Origin: Myxococcales bacterium
GTDB taxonomy: Bacteria > Myxococcota_C > UBA6777
Length of the DNA stretch: 64,000 bases
Reading direction: 5' to 3'
NCBI GenBank assembly: GCA_020632975.1
Contig: JACKEL010000004.1
Location: 310,001-374,000 of the forward strand
Under the pieces are notes generated by a model. It did not search any database. It saw only the letters and a list, made by a program, of their open reading frames with translations, and had not been told where the DNA came from. The position numbers were made by a program, and so were the translations under genes. Shown here one piece after another: positions 1 through 8,583 of this stretch. Positions within the stretch are counted from its first letter, which is position 1, and each line of letters starts with the position of its first letter.

Positions 1-964
1 GTTCGTGAGGGGGAGGAGCCTCTGTAGGCTGCGCGTAGCGTTGCGCGAAGTTGAGCAAGCTATCGCGGTGGAAGCCTGAGGGCGCGTCTTCTCGGATAAT
101 CTTTTCGAGGGCGCGTTGAACTTGGCGGGCGTCCTCGTAGCGGTCGTCAGGCTTTTTCTCAAGAAGTTTGAGGACAAGATTATCGAAAGACTCTGGTACG
201 CGCGGGGCTCTTTTTCTGAGGGGTTCAGGGTGATTTTCAAGGATGGAGTAGATGAGGGTGGGGAGCATATCGCCGAGGAAAGGGCGTTGTCCCGTGCATA
301 GCTCGTACATAATGATGCCGAGTGCGAAGAGGTCAGAGCGAAGATCTTGAGGACGCGCTGTGATCTGTTCGGGCGACATGTAAGAAGGTGTGCCCTTGAT
401 GATACCCGTTTGCGTTTTATGCTGGACGTTAGAGGCTTTGGCCATCCCAAAGTCGATGATCTTGATAAAGCCATCCACAGTGAGGAGCATATTTTCGGGT
501 TTGAGGTCGCGGTGGATCAGGTGAAGTGCTTGTCCATCGCGGCCTTTGCTTGTGTGGGCATAATGCAGCCCTTTGCATACACCTAGCATCATCTGGGCGA
601 CCAGCGTCCAAGGGATCGGCTGGCCCGTCTTGCGAACATGCGTTTCCAAGATCCGACCGAGATCTTGCCCGCGGATCAACTCCATCACGATGTAGTCGAG
701 TTCGTTGTGTTGCCCGATGTCGTAGATCTCGACGATATTGGGGTGTTGGAGTTGGGCTGCGAGATGGGCTTCGTTCAGGAAGATCTGGTGAACTTTTGGA
801 TTTTCAAGCGCCTTGGCGTGGACGATCTTGATAACAACGTCTTTTGAAAAGCCGCCCACACCAAGCTGTTGGGCCTTCCATACCTCGGCTTGTCCGCCTT
901 TTCCGAGGCGTATCTCGACGATGTATTTCCCACCTGCGATGGGTGTGCCTTCTCTGACGATCAT
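1..964 (-). CDS. Serine/threonine protein kinase, N-terminal part (cut by left window edge)
   Basis: The frame runs off the left edge, leaving about 321 codons. It encodes a Hanks-type kinase domain in the usual order: glycine loop LGKGGQAEVW (about residues 20-29), catalytic Lys in VVIK (K46), HRDLKPEN (151-158), DFG (171-173) and GTPSYMSPEQ (191-200) before the conserved late helices. All catalytic residues are present, so an active kinase is expected. I start it at the ATG at 964. A TTG at 1018 with GGAAGG just upstream would add 18 residues, and an in-frame TAA lies beyond it. The C-terminal sensor or membrane part is not visible. It lies 223 bp downstream of the tonB-like gene on the same strand and could be co-transcribed. 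Confidence 0.93.
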   Translation of the reverse strand, partial: MIVREGTPIAGGKYIVEIRLGKGGQAEVWKAQQLGVGGFSKDVVIKIVHAKALENPKVHQIFLNEAHLAAQLQHPNIVEIYDIGQHNELDYIVMELIRGQDLGRILETHVRKTGQPIPWTLVAQMMLGVCKGLHYAHTSKGRDGQALHLIHRDLKPENMLLTVDGFIKIIDFGMAKASNVQHKTQTGIIKGTPSYMSPEQITARPQDLRSDLFALGIIMYELCTGQRPFLGDMLPTLIYSILENHPEPLRKRAPRVPESFDNLVLKLLEKKPDDRYEDARQVQRALEKIIREDAPSGFHRDSLLNFAQRYAQPTEAPPPHE

Positions 965-1187
965 GTGGCTTGCTTCTTCTTTGGGCTGCGGCAGTGTTTT
1001 TGAAGGGTTTACAGGCAAAAACCTTCCAAGAACATTGTCTTATCGCTGGTTGGGACAGTAGCTATCCGTTCTCAAGGATAATGGCCGTCCTCCATGGAAC
1101 TAGACTACCCATGCGCTGCTTGCTGTCAAGAGAACAACATTTCTACAGACAAGAACTTGCGTGCGGTGGGAGAAGAGAAGTGGGACT

Positions 1188-1922
1188 TTAGTCTTCCAAG
1201 GCGAAGCGGACAGGGATGCGAAACTCAGCCCAAGCGCGGGCATATCCTGAGGGCAAGGTGGGAAGGGGCAGCGCAGCGCTTACCATGCGAACGGCCTCTT
1301 TGTCGAGAACGCCATAGCCGCTTGAGCGGAGGACCTTGGGAGGGCGCGCGAGGTTTCCTTTGGGGGTCACACGCAGCAAGACGACGACCAGACCTTCGAG
1401 GCCCATGCGTTGTGCCATCGGGGGGTAGCGTTTGTGGCGCTGGAGGACTTTTCCCAACATGCTGCGATAAGGGCCCAGATCCACGGGGGCTGCGGGGCGT
1501 GGAGTGGCTTTCGCAACTTTTCGTGGTGGAGGTGGCGGTGGATCGGGGCGGACCGGTTCGGGTCGAGCGACGGGTTGTGGCTCAGGTTGCACGATAGGCC
1601 GCGGCGTAGGCTTGGCGATGGGACGGGGGCGAGGTCGCATCACTGGGCGCGGCTTCGGACGTCGTATCCGCTTGCGTGGTTTGCGTTTTTTTGGTTTACG
1701 CTTGGGTGCAGGCTGCACGGGAGGCGTTGGCCGCGGTTGTGTGCGTGGTGGCGGAGGTGGCGGTGGTTTGCGAGCGATGAGTTTGATGCGCAACGGTGGC
1801 GGCGGGGGTGGTGGGCCTTGCATGCTCAATGGAAGCCAGCCCAAAAGACTGTGGGCCATGAGCGCGAAGACAAACGCCGTCAACCATGAGGTCTTTCTTG
1901 GGGTAGGGGGTTGAGTACGCAT
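1188..1922 (-). CDS. TonB family energy-transducing protein
   Basis: This 244-residue protein has the TonB plan. A short cytoplasmic N-terminus precedes one membrane helix near residues 12-30. A long rigid linker follows, made of Pro runs and Pro-Lys/Pro-Arg dipeptides (about 35-150). The globular C-terminal domain has the family pattern YPPMAQRMGLEG, then VLRSSGYGVLD. TonB spans the periplasm and passes proton-motive energy from ExbB/ExbD to outer-membrane receptors. The ATG at 1922 is preferred over the upstream GTG (1946) because AAGGAT lies just before it. It follows exbD by 35 bp in an exbB-exbD-tonB order. No TonB-dependent receptor is present in the window, so the substrate is unknown. 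A TolA-like or gliding-motor role is possible. Confidence 0.88.
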   Translation of the reverse strand: MRTQPPTPRKTSWLTAFVFALMAHSLLGWLPLSMQGPPPPPPPLRIKLIARKPPPPPPPRTQPRPTPPVQPAPKRKPKKRKPRKRIRRPKPRPVMRPRPRPIAKPTPRPIVQPEPQPVARPEPVRPDPPPPPPRKVAKATPRPAAPVDLGPYRSMLGKVLQRHKRYPPMAQRMGLEGLVVVLLRVTPKGNLARPPKVLRSSGYGVLDKEAVRMVSAALPLPTLPSGYARAWAEFRIPVRFALED

Positions 1923-1957
1923 CGGGTTGATCCTTTTTCTACACACGGGAGCCGAGA

Positions 1958-2359
1958 TTAGGGATTGGGCTTTACATCTGCGGCGGCTAGAGAGACGGAT
2001 TGAAACTGAAGTTTGGCGGCGAGATCCAAAACAAAAACAGCATGTTGCAAAGCAACTTTGCTATCTGCTCGGATCACAAGGTCTTTGTGGCGTTCGCGGA
2101 GTTGTTTGAGTTGGACAGTGAGGTCTTTTTTGGAGATGTCGCGTCCGTCCACTTGGTACTGCCCGCGGCTGCCCACCGTTAAGATCAGGGGCTTTTTGGG
2201 GCTGGCTTGGACGCTTTCTGCGGTGGGAAGCTCGACCTTCAAGCCACGGATTCGCTCGAAGTTGGCCGCGATGACCACAAAGATCAACAAGATAAAGACG
2301 ACATCGATCAGCGGTGTCAGTCCGATCTCAGGGGTGCTTCGTCGTGGGGCTTCAAACAT
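1958..2359 (-). CDS. exbD: ExbD/TolR family biopolymer transport protein
   Basis: This 133-residue protein has one N-terminal membrane helix (about residues 16-35) carrying the family signature TPLIDVVFILLIFV, including the conserved Asp that carries protons. A periplasmic domain follows, ending near VSLAAADVKP. ExbD works with ExbB as the proton-driven motor that energises TonB in the inner membrane. It sits between exbB (59 bp upstream) and the tonB-like gene (35 bp downstream), so the three are probably one operon. The family also includes TolR. The tonB-like gene next door favours the ExbD assignment. Confidence 0.93.
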   Translation of the reverse strand: MFEAPRRSTPEIGLTPLIDVVFILLIFVVIAANFERIRGLKVELPTAESVQASPKKPLILTVGSRGQYQVDGRDISKKDLTVQLKQLRERHKDLVIRADSKVALQHAVFVLDLAAKLQFQSVSLAAADVKPNP

Positions 2360-2418
2360 GGGTATATCGCATCTTTTGTCTGGCTTGTTGAGACTTTCGA
2401 GGGTTTGGGCAGAGGCTT

Positions 2419-3189
2419 TTAGAGAGAGCCTAGGCGTGGTGGCTCGTCTTCGTTGCCTTTTGCGTCAGAGACCTCTTGCGGCGAAACACCCAAAGCCACG
2501 GTGTGCTGGCCGTTGACAGCTGCTTGATTGGGGGCTTCGGGCTTCGCTTTGTTGGATTCTTCGGGCCAAGGTCCATCGAGAGGCGGAAGGACGTGCAACA
2601 TGCGTTCGACGCTGTCGCGCAGTTGCATGCGCAGATTGTCCACACGACTGTTGAGATAGTGGTGTCCTGCGAGTGTTGGGGCCGCAACGACGAGACCTGC
2701 TGCTGTGGTCAACAATGCTTGCCAGATCCCCGAAGACAACGCCGCTGCGTTGACATTGGCCATGCCCGCACTTTGAAGTCCAAAAAAGAGTTGGACCATA
2801 CCAATGACCGTTCCCAAAAGTCCCAACAGTGGGGCGATTTGTGAGACGAGTCCCAACAAGGGCAAGTTGCGTTCAAAGGTGCTGAGTTCCAAAAGCCCGA
2901 CGCGCTCGGCTTCTGCGGGGACACGATCTGGGCGCAGGGCCGCGATGCGCGAAGAAGCCGCAAGGACGCGGGCCACGGGGTGGTCGATCTTTTCGGCTTG
3001 TTCGGCGGCTGCGATATAGTGCATGGCCCCGATCCTTTGGAGCAAAGGTTCGACCCAAGGGAGTTGGTTGGCGCTGATCTTTCGATAAAGCCAGAGTCGC
3101 TGGCAAAAGACTGTGAGCGCCAAGATCGAGCATAAGTAGATGGGCCACATCGCCCATCCACCCTGCGCTAAGAGGTTTGCAACCGTCAT
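2419..3189 (-). CDS. exbB: ExbB/TolQ/MotA family proton channel protein
   Basis: This 256-residue inner-membrane protein has three predicted helices: one at about residues 12-30 and two after residue 115. The conserved MotA/TolQ/ExbB core is visible as SQIAPLLGLLGTVIGMVQLF, followed by the helix GIWQALLTTAAGLVVAAPTL. It forms the proton channel that, with ExbD, drives TonB. The last 50 residues are a polar tail rich in Glu, Pro and Asn, longer than in typical ExbB. It is the first gene of the exbB-exbD-tonB set. Its ATG is preceded by GATGATGGGA. A palindrome lies 27-44 bp upstream (3216-3233). Confidence 0.92.
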   Translation of the reverse strand: MTVANLLAQGGWAMWPIYLCSILALTVFCQRLWLYRKISANQLPWVEPLLQRIGAMHYIAAAEQAEKIDHPVARVLAASSRIAALRPDRVPAEAERVGLLELSTFERNLPLLGLVSQIAPLLGLLGTVIGMVQLFFGLQSAGMANVNAAALSSGIWQALLTTAAGLVVAAPTLAGHHYLNSRVDNLRMQLRDSVERMLHVLPPLDGPWPEESNKAKPEAPNQAAVNGQHTVALGVSPQEVSDAKGNEDEPPRLGSL

Positions 3190-3215
3190 CGTTTTCCCAT
3201 CATCCGAGAGACAAG

Positions 3216-3233
3216 AGAGAAGAGTTCTTCTCT
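3216..3233. promoter_or_regulatory. Palindrome upstream of exbB
   Basis: AGAGAAGA-GT-TCTTCTCT has perfect 8-bp arms and starts 27 bp from the exbB ATG. It could be a repressor operator or an RNA hairpin in the leader. It does not resemble the GATAATGATAATCATTATC Fur consensus. Confidence 0.35.
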
Positions 3234-3351
3234 AAAATCCTATAAAAAACAAAGTATTGCCTATCTTGCTTCGTGTCTCACGACATCCCGCGAGCGCTCA
3301 ACATGCGAGAGACCCCAACAGATTGTCAAGATCTAAAGCTTCTTGAAATGT

Positions 3352-4128
3352 TCAGAGAGACCGACCGAGGTGTTCGAGGACGGCTTGGCGGTAGGCATGT
3401 GGAGGGATCCAACCCAACGAAGGAGGGGGATCTTCTGACTTGAGGCGACACTGGTCATCGAGCCATGATAGCTTTTGCTCAAGGAAGGGACGCAGCAACT
3501 CGTCTGGATGTCCCAACAGAAACTCACTAAACAGCCAGTCTTCTGGGGCCAGTGTGGTGGGTGGTGTGGCTTGGGAGGGGATCTCCACAAGATGGCCGAC
3601 GTAGAAGATGCGGTGATCTTCGACAAGGTACTCATCCCGCAAGATCCAGCCTTGCATCAGGATAAAACGCCGCAAGAGTTCTTCTTGGGTGTTGCTTTGC
3701 AACAAGAGGTAGCGCAACCCCAAACGGTGGAGATCTCTCGCACGCAAGATCCGCTCGATGCTGTTGCGGCCCATCCCTGCGATGGTGATCGCATCGACCT
3801 CGCCATCTTGAAGCGGCGCAAGACCGTCCCCTAGGCGAAGTTCAATCGAACCCTCCGGTTTATAGAGATCGATGTTCTCGCGGGCGACCCCCAAGGGAGC
3901 GGCATTTTTGTCGCAAGCCAACACGTGTTGCGTGTGTCCCCGCGCAACGAGATGCAAGGGAAGGTGCCCATGATCGGTGCCTATATCCGCGACGCGCCAA
4001 GAGGGTTGGACCCAACGCAACAAGCCTGCAAGTCGAGGCTTGAGCAAGGGGAGCGAAGTTTCGTCTTTGAAGGGGCCCAGAAAGGGCTTTCTTTGCTGTG
4101 AATTAACCAATGGGGATGCCTTTCCCAT
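3352..4128 (-). CDS. trmK: tRNA (adenine22-N1)-methyltransferase, TrmK family
   Basis: This 258-residue protein belongs to the TrmK (DUF633) family of SAM-dependent enzymes that methylate N1 of A22 in tRNA. The family motif is clear: a leading PRLAGLLRWV helix, then the SAM loop VADIGTDHGHLPLHLV, ACDKNAAPL as motif II and ITIAGMGRNSIERIL as the signature for this family. Later it has LLLQSNTQEELLRRF, also typical. Its start overlaps the end of the upstream double cyclic-nucleotide-binding gene by 26 bp, which suggests translational coupling. TrmK is best known from Firmicutes, so its presence here deserves a phylogenetic check. The exact start is uncertain because several in-frame codons precede the conserved core. 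Confidence 0.85.
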   Translation of the reverse strand: MGKASPLVNSQQRKPFLGPFKDETSLPLLKPRLAGLLRWVQPSWRVADIGTDHGHLPLHLVARGHTQHVLACDKNAAPLGVARENIDLYKPEGSIELRLGDGLAPLQDGEVDAITIAGMGRNSIERILRARDLHRLGLRYLLLQSNTQEELLRRFILMQGWILRDEYLVEDHRIFYVGHLVEIPSQATPPTTLAPEDWLFSEFLLGHPDELLRPFLEQKLSWLDDQCRLKSEDPPPSLGWIPPHAYRQAVLEHLGRSL

Positions 4129-5398
4129 CTTCCTCTTCTCCCGTGTTCAGCGGGGCTTCTTCTGTCATGAGCCATTCGGGGGTTTCGAGATCTTCGAAGC
4201 TGTGGGACACGCTGTGGAAAAGGTTGTGCATGTGGTGAGAACGTAGATCCATCAACTGACGCAAAGCGCGTTCAAGGTTGGGTTCGAGGCGGCGGATCAG
4301 GCGGTAAGACTCAACAGGCAGGTGCAGCAAGATCCCACCATCAGGCATCCAGACAGAAGCGGTGGTGGGTTCATTGTTGAGCAAGGAGAACTCCCCAAAG
4401 GTGTCGCCTTCAGAAAGTGTCGCGAGGTGAATACGCCTTCCATCGGGGGTTTGGGCCATGACCACTGCTTCGCCATGCAAGATCACGAAAAGGCCGGGAG
4501 GTTCGGCCCCTTGCTCAAAGACCTTCTCGTCCACCTCGACCACGCGAAGTTTAAAGGCGCGGAGTAGGCTATCTTTGGTTTCCACCGCAGAGAACACATC
4601 GCTCAAACGCAACAAGTTGTCGAGCTGGCGGCGCTTGATCAGTTGATGCAGAGACTGGATCAGTTGGGGGTGTTTGTGTGCAAGCGCAGACATCAACGCA
4701 GAGTCGATGCACCACGCAACACCCGGTCCTTGGGAGACAACAGAAGCTCGTCGAGCGACTGTTGTCAACAAAGACATCTCCCCAATAAAAGTGGGGGCTT
4801 GGAGCGTTGCGAGCGTCACGACTTCCTTGCTTGGGCGGCGTTGATGGACTTCCACGACACCATGAGAAAGCAGGTAGAATGTACGGTCGTTGTCGCCTTG
4901 TTCGATCAGGGTCTGGCCGCGTTGAAGTTGTAGGGGTTGGACCAAGAGCGCAAGTTCATAGAGATCATCTGCAAGAAGATCCCCAAACAGCGGGGGAGAT
5001 GGAAGAGGCGAGTTGGGGGGAAGTCCGATCCCATGGAGGTCACGGGCGAGGTTGTGAACCAACGCAAGTTGATCTTCCAACTCTTCTGAGACTTCGATGT
5101 CCAAGGGATCGGCAGGATGAGGCGCTGAGATATGTCCAAGGATGCGTTTGTCCATCCCAAATCGATCCGCAAGTTCGCGTACCAAGACAGTCTGCACATT
5201 TTCGGGAAGATGCATCCGCGCAAGTGCGAGGGCACTAAAAAACTCGCCCCGCAACGAAGATACCCGAACAGCGGAGATCATCACCGCTGACGCGAGATCC
5301 GCTTCGCCCATGCTCGCAAGTTCGTTGGCCAGAAAAACACGTGCTTTGACCGCGTCAGGTTGTTGGATGACCGCGAGGATCTTCTCTCCCAAGCTCAT
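4103..5398 (-). CDS. Protein with two cyclic-nucleotide-binding domains, no HTH
   Basis: About 431 residues from the ATG at 5398, which has AAAGGG about 7 bp upstream. An alpha-helical N-terminal region of about 140 residues (repeat-like, ELASMGEADLASAV) precedes two CRP-type cNMP folds at about 150-265 and 275-390. The first keeps a plausible phosphate-binding cassette, IGEMSLL..ARRASV, with the Arg. The second reads FGEFSLLNNEPTTASV and lacks the Arg, so it may not bind nucleotide. No C-terminal HTH follows; the end is an acidic tail. It is therefore a cytoplasmic sensor or scaffold rather than a CRP/FNR regulator. It overlaps trmK by 26 bp and diverges from secA. Confidence 0.8.
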   Translation of the reverse strand: MSLGEKILAVIQQPDAVKARVFLANELASMGEADLASAVMISAVRVSSLRGEFFSALALARMHLPENVQTVLVRELADRFGMDKRILGHISAPHPADPLDIEVSEELEDQLALVHNLARDLHGIGLPPNSPLPSPPLFGDLLADDLYELALLVQPLQLQRGQTLIEQGDNDRTFYLLSHGVVEVHQRRPSKEVVTLATLQAPTFIGEMSLLTTVARRASVVSQGPGVAWCIDSALMSALAHKHPQLIQSLHQLIKRRQLDNLLRLSDVFSAVETKDSLLRAFKLRVVEVDEKVFEQGAEPPGLFVILHGEAVVMAQTPDGRRIHLATLSEGDTFGEFSLLNNEPTTASVWMPDGGILLHLPVESYRLIRRLEPNLERALRQLMDLRSHHMHNLFHSVSHSFEDLETPEWLMTEEAPLNTGEEEDGKGIPIG

Positions 5399-5724
5399 CG
5401 TGTGTCCCTTTCTCTTCGATCTTTCTTGTTGGGTGAGGTGACTCTCCGTGGTCACAAGAAAGATCCTAGCTGTAGCTCTCGTTGGAGCGGGGGTTTGGGA
5501 ACCTGCACGCTCACGCTGTGAAGCGACGGGTGCAGTGCTCATGAATCGTTGTTCTTATAACACACTACGATCCGTTTCGCGAACCAACAAACGATCTCTT
5601 TGCGATCAACCATTGACTCTTGGGGGGATCGGTTTAGCTTTGGCGCGATCTTCTATGATGGGCCTTTGGAAAACTTGCTCCAAAAGTCTCGAAGACCTCC
5701 CCCCAACAAAGAAAGGGTCGACTT
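5399..5724. promoter_or_regulatory. Divergent promoter region between cNMP-domain gene and secA
   Basis: 326 bp without a supported gene. It should hold both divergent promoters. TTGACT at 5613-5618 with TAGCTT about 16 bp further is a weak sigma70-like candidate for secA. AAAGGG at 5713-5718 is the likely secA ribosome-binding site. I see no terminator or repeat here. Confidence 0.4.
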
Positions 5725-8400
5725 GTGTTAAAGAGCTTGCGTTCATGGTGGAGTCGTTTCTTACATCCAGGTAGTGCCTTGTCCTATAAGCCTCTTTTGC
5801 TACAGGTCAACGCTTTTGAACCCAAGATGCAAGCGATGTCTGCACAAGAACTCGCTGGGCAAACAGCCCTGTTTCGAGCGCGCCTAGAACAAGGACAGCC
5901 CCTTCTCTCTTTGTTGCCTGAAGCTTTTGCGACTGTGCGCGAAGTCGGGCGACGCGAGTTGGGGATGCGTCACTTTGATGTACAGATTCTTGGGGGAGCG
6001 GCCCTTGCGCACGGTGGGATCGCGGAGATGAAAACAGGGGAAGGAAAGACCCTTGTGGCGACTTTGCCCGCTTATCTGTACGCGCTGCAAGGAAAAGGCG
6101 TCCATGTGATCACGGTCAACGATTATCTTGCCTCTCGTGATGCCGAGTGGATGGGCAAGATCTATCGTTTCTTGGGACTCGAAGTTGGGGTTGTCCTTGA
6201 AGATATGGGCGAAGGCGAAAAAGAGATCGCACGTCGTCAAACCGCTTACAGTGCGGATATCACGTATGTTACGAACCACGAAGTGGTCTTTGATTATCTG
6301 CGTGATCACCTCGCCACACATCCGAGTGAACTTGTCCAACGCGCGCCTCACTTCGCTATCGTCGATGAAGTGGACCTGCTTTTGATTGATGAGGTACGTA
6401 CACCATTGATCATCAGCGGCCCAGCCCATGAGGATGTTTCGTTGTTTGCGGACGTCGATAAGATCATCCGCAAGCTTCAGATCGGCCCAGACCTCCGCTT
6501 TCATCCGCGTACCAAGACCGCGACACTCACAGAGTCTGGACAAGAAAAAGTCGAGGCCGCACTGCAACGCAATCTCAGCGATCCTGACAACCTTGCTTGG
6601 TTTCATGCGGTCCATCAGTCCGTCCAAGCCCATGGTGCCTTTAAGCGCGATGTCGATTACATCGTAAAAGGCGGGGAAGTCCAACTGATCGACGAGCACA
6701 CAGGGCGGGTCTCTCCTGACAAACGCTTTTCAGATGGGCTTCACCAAGCCCTCGAAGCCAAAGAGCGACTGCGTGTACAGGCCGAAGATCGGACCTTTGC
6801 GCGGATGAGTTATCAGCAATACTTTCGACTTTATCCCAAACTTTGCGGGATGACGGGGACGGCTGCTTCTGAAAAGCAAGAGTTCTCCGAAACCTACGGT
6901 CTGCGGGTCTTGGCTGTCCCTACAAACAAGACCGTGCAACGAAAAGATTACATGGATGTGATCTACGCATCTGAGCGCGAAAAACACGAAGCCATCGCCT
7001 CTTCCATCGAGGACATCCACGAAGAAGGTCAGCCTATCTTGGTCGGCACCACCTCTGTCGAAGAGTCCGAACAACTCGTGCGTTTGCTCAAAAAGCGCGG
7101 TCTCTCGTGCGAAGTCCTCAACGCCAAGGATCATGAACGAGAAGCCGATGTCGTCGCACAGGCCGGACGCAAGGGCGCGATCACCATCTCTACGAATATG
7201 GCGGGCCGCGGGACAGACATCTTGCTTGGCGGGAATGTCGAAAGGCTCGTCGCCTTGGAAGAAAAAAAGAAGGGCAAAAAAGCCTCCGCCCAAGAGATCG
7301 AGAAGCAGTGTGAGGCCGAACGCAAGGCTGTGATCGAAGCGGGCGGGCTGTTTGTGATCGGGACTTCGCTACACGACTCCCCACGCCTCGATAACCAACT
7401 TCGCGGTCGCGCGGGGCGTCAAGGTGATCCTGGAGCGTCGCAGTTTTTTGTCTCTTTCGATGATGAGATCTTTGCAAAGTACGGAGAGGCCGAAGTCGCG
7501 GCACTTCAACACGACTTTGAAGAACATCCTGAAGGAGAAGAGATCGACAATCGCTCTGTTCGAGCGATGCTCTATGCGCTCCGTGACAAGGTCACTTTCG
7601 AACATCGTGCTGAGCGCAAAGAAACGCTCAAATACGATAGCGTCGTGCATCAACAACGCGAACAGATCTACCAGTGGCGCCAAGAGATCCTTTTGGAAGC
7701 TGTCTCTCCCCAAGAACATCGCAGCCAAGCGCGTGAGATGATCCTCGAAGTCCTCGAAGAACAAGCTTTTCTCGCGTTTGATGGACTCCAACCTGACGAA
7801 GATCTTGGGCCGCTTTTTGATGAGTTTGAGCAGGTCTTGCAAGAGATCTTTCGTTTTCCTTTGGAAGTCCCGCGTCTTCCAGAGAGCCGTGATCTTGCAG
7901 ATGCGGTCGTTGCGAAGATCCAAGAGGCCGTCCTTGCGGAGTTTGATCGTCGTTTTCCTTTCTCGTCGAGCGAAAAGGAAGAAGCGCCAAGCTCCAAAGC
8001 GACTGAGTCCTTGCCCCAAGCCCTTGTGGAGATGCAACGCACGCTGCTCCTCGAAAGCATTGATGATGCTTGGATCGATCACCTCGGCGCCATCGAACGT
8101 TTGGAAGACAATGTCAGCCTCTATGGATACGCAGAACAAGATCCCATCGTGATCTTTCGCAGAGCAGCAGGGGTCCAGTTTGGTGAACTCTTGGCAGAGA
8201 TCCGCTTGCGTGTCGTGAGCCTGTGGTTTGCCCTAGAACTTGAAGAAGTCCGCCCCTCACGTGAGAAGTCTGGTTCTGCGGAGAAAAAGAAAAAGTCTGA
8301 GAAAGAGAAGCCCGAAAAAGACGAGAAAAAAGCCAAACGCGACAAACATCCGCTCTTGCATCCCTCCAATCGCAAACGCCGCAAACGCAAGATGGCTTAA
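5725..8400 (+). CDS. secA: Preprotein translocase ATPase SecA (tail without zinc motif)
   Basis: This 891-residue motor protein drives export through SecYEG. Visible SecA landmarks are the Walker A loop MKTGEGKT (102-109), VNDYLASRDAEWMG, the DEAD-like IVDEVDLLLIDEVRTPLIIS, the preprotein-binding segment, MAGRGTDILLGGN and QLRGRAGRQGDPG. Several normally rigid motifs are altered, for example TNHEVVFDYLRDH where most have TNNEFGFDYLRDN, and ETLKYDSVVHQQR for the usual LEYDDV region. The end is a Lys/Glu-rich tail with no CxCxSGx8CH zinc motif, so SecB-type binding through that motif is not expected. The GTG start has AAAGGG about 7-8 bp upstream. It is divergent from the cNMP-domain gene. It is probably the housekeeping SecA, but a second divergent copy cannot be excluded. 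Confidence 0.94.
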   Translation: MLKSLRSWWSRFLHPGSALSYKPLLLQVNAFEPKMQAMSAQELAGQTALFRARLEQGQPLLSLLPEAFATVREVGRRELGMRHFDVQILGGAALAHGGIAEMKTGEGKTLVATLPAYLYALQGKGVHVITVNDYLASRDAEWMGKIYRFLGLEVGVVLEDMGEGEKEIARRQTAYSADITYVTNHEVVFDYLRDHLATHPSELVQRAPHFAIVDEVDLLLIDEVRTPLIISGPAHEDVSLFADVDKIIRKLQIGPDLRFHPRTKTATLTESGQEKVEAALQRNLSDPDNLAWFHAVHQSVQAHGAFKRDVDYIVKGGEVQLIDEHTGRVSPDKRFSDGLHQALEAKERLRVQAEDRTFARMSYQQYFRLYPKLCGMTGTAASEKQEFSETYGLRVLAVPTNKTVQRKDYMDVIYASEREKHEAIASSIEDIHEEGQPILVGTTSVEESEQLVRLLKKRGLSCEVLNAKDHEREADVVAQAGRKGAITISTNMAGRGTDILLGGNVERLVALEEKKKGKKASAQEIEKQCEAERKAVIEAGGLFVIGTSLHDSPRLDNQLRGRAGRQGDPGASQFFVSFDDEIFAKYGEAEVAALQHDFEEHPEGEEIDNRSVRAMLYALRDKVTFEHRAERKETLKYDSVVHQQREQIYQWRQEILLEAVSPQEHRSQAREMILEVLEEQAFLAFDGLQPDEDLGPLFDEFEQVLQEIFRFPLEVPRLPESRDLADAVVAKIQEAVLAEFDRRFPFSSSEKEEAPSSKATESLPQALVEMQRTLLLESIDDAWIDHLGAIERLEDNVSLYGYAEQDPIVIFRRAAGVQFGELLAEIRLRVVSLWFALELEEVRPSREKSGSAEKKKKSEKEKPEKDEKKAKRDKHPLLHPSNRKRRKRKMA

Positions 8401-8493
8401 GGGCCCCGAACCTACCCTAGATATCCCTCCCACTTTCCTTTTTTATCTTCGTTTTCTGAAGAAAATATCCCCTGAAGTCAAGCTCTTCCTAGA

Positions 8494-8522
8494 ATCGCAC
8501 TTGTAAGAAAAAAGAGTGCGAT
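8494..8522. promoter_or_regulatory. Inverted repeat before the first Cys-rich lipoprotein
   Basis: ATCGCACT and AGTGCGAT form perfect 8-bp arms around a 13-nt A-rich loop. The right arm includes the most upstream ATG of the frame (8521), which argues for a later start. It may act as an operator, or as a terminator behind secA, although no T-run follows. Confidence 0.4.
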
Positions 8523-8583
8523 GCTAAGACAAAGTATCTTTCCTTCGAAGGTACAAAGATGTGTGACGAAGACGGGGGGAATC

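Noticed and set aside
1504..1914. Gly-rich open frame on the plus strand (136 codons)
   Set aside because: It is the antisense image of the Pro-rich linker of the TonB-like gene; Pro codons (CCN) read as Gly (GGN) on the other strand.
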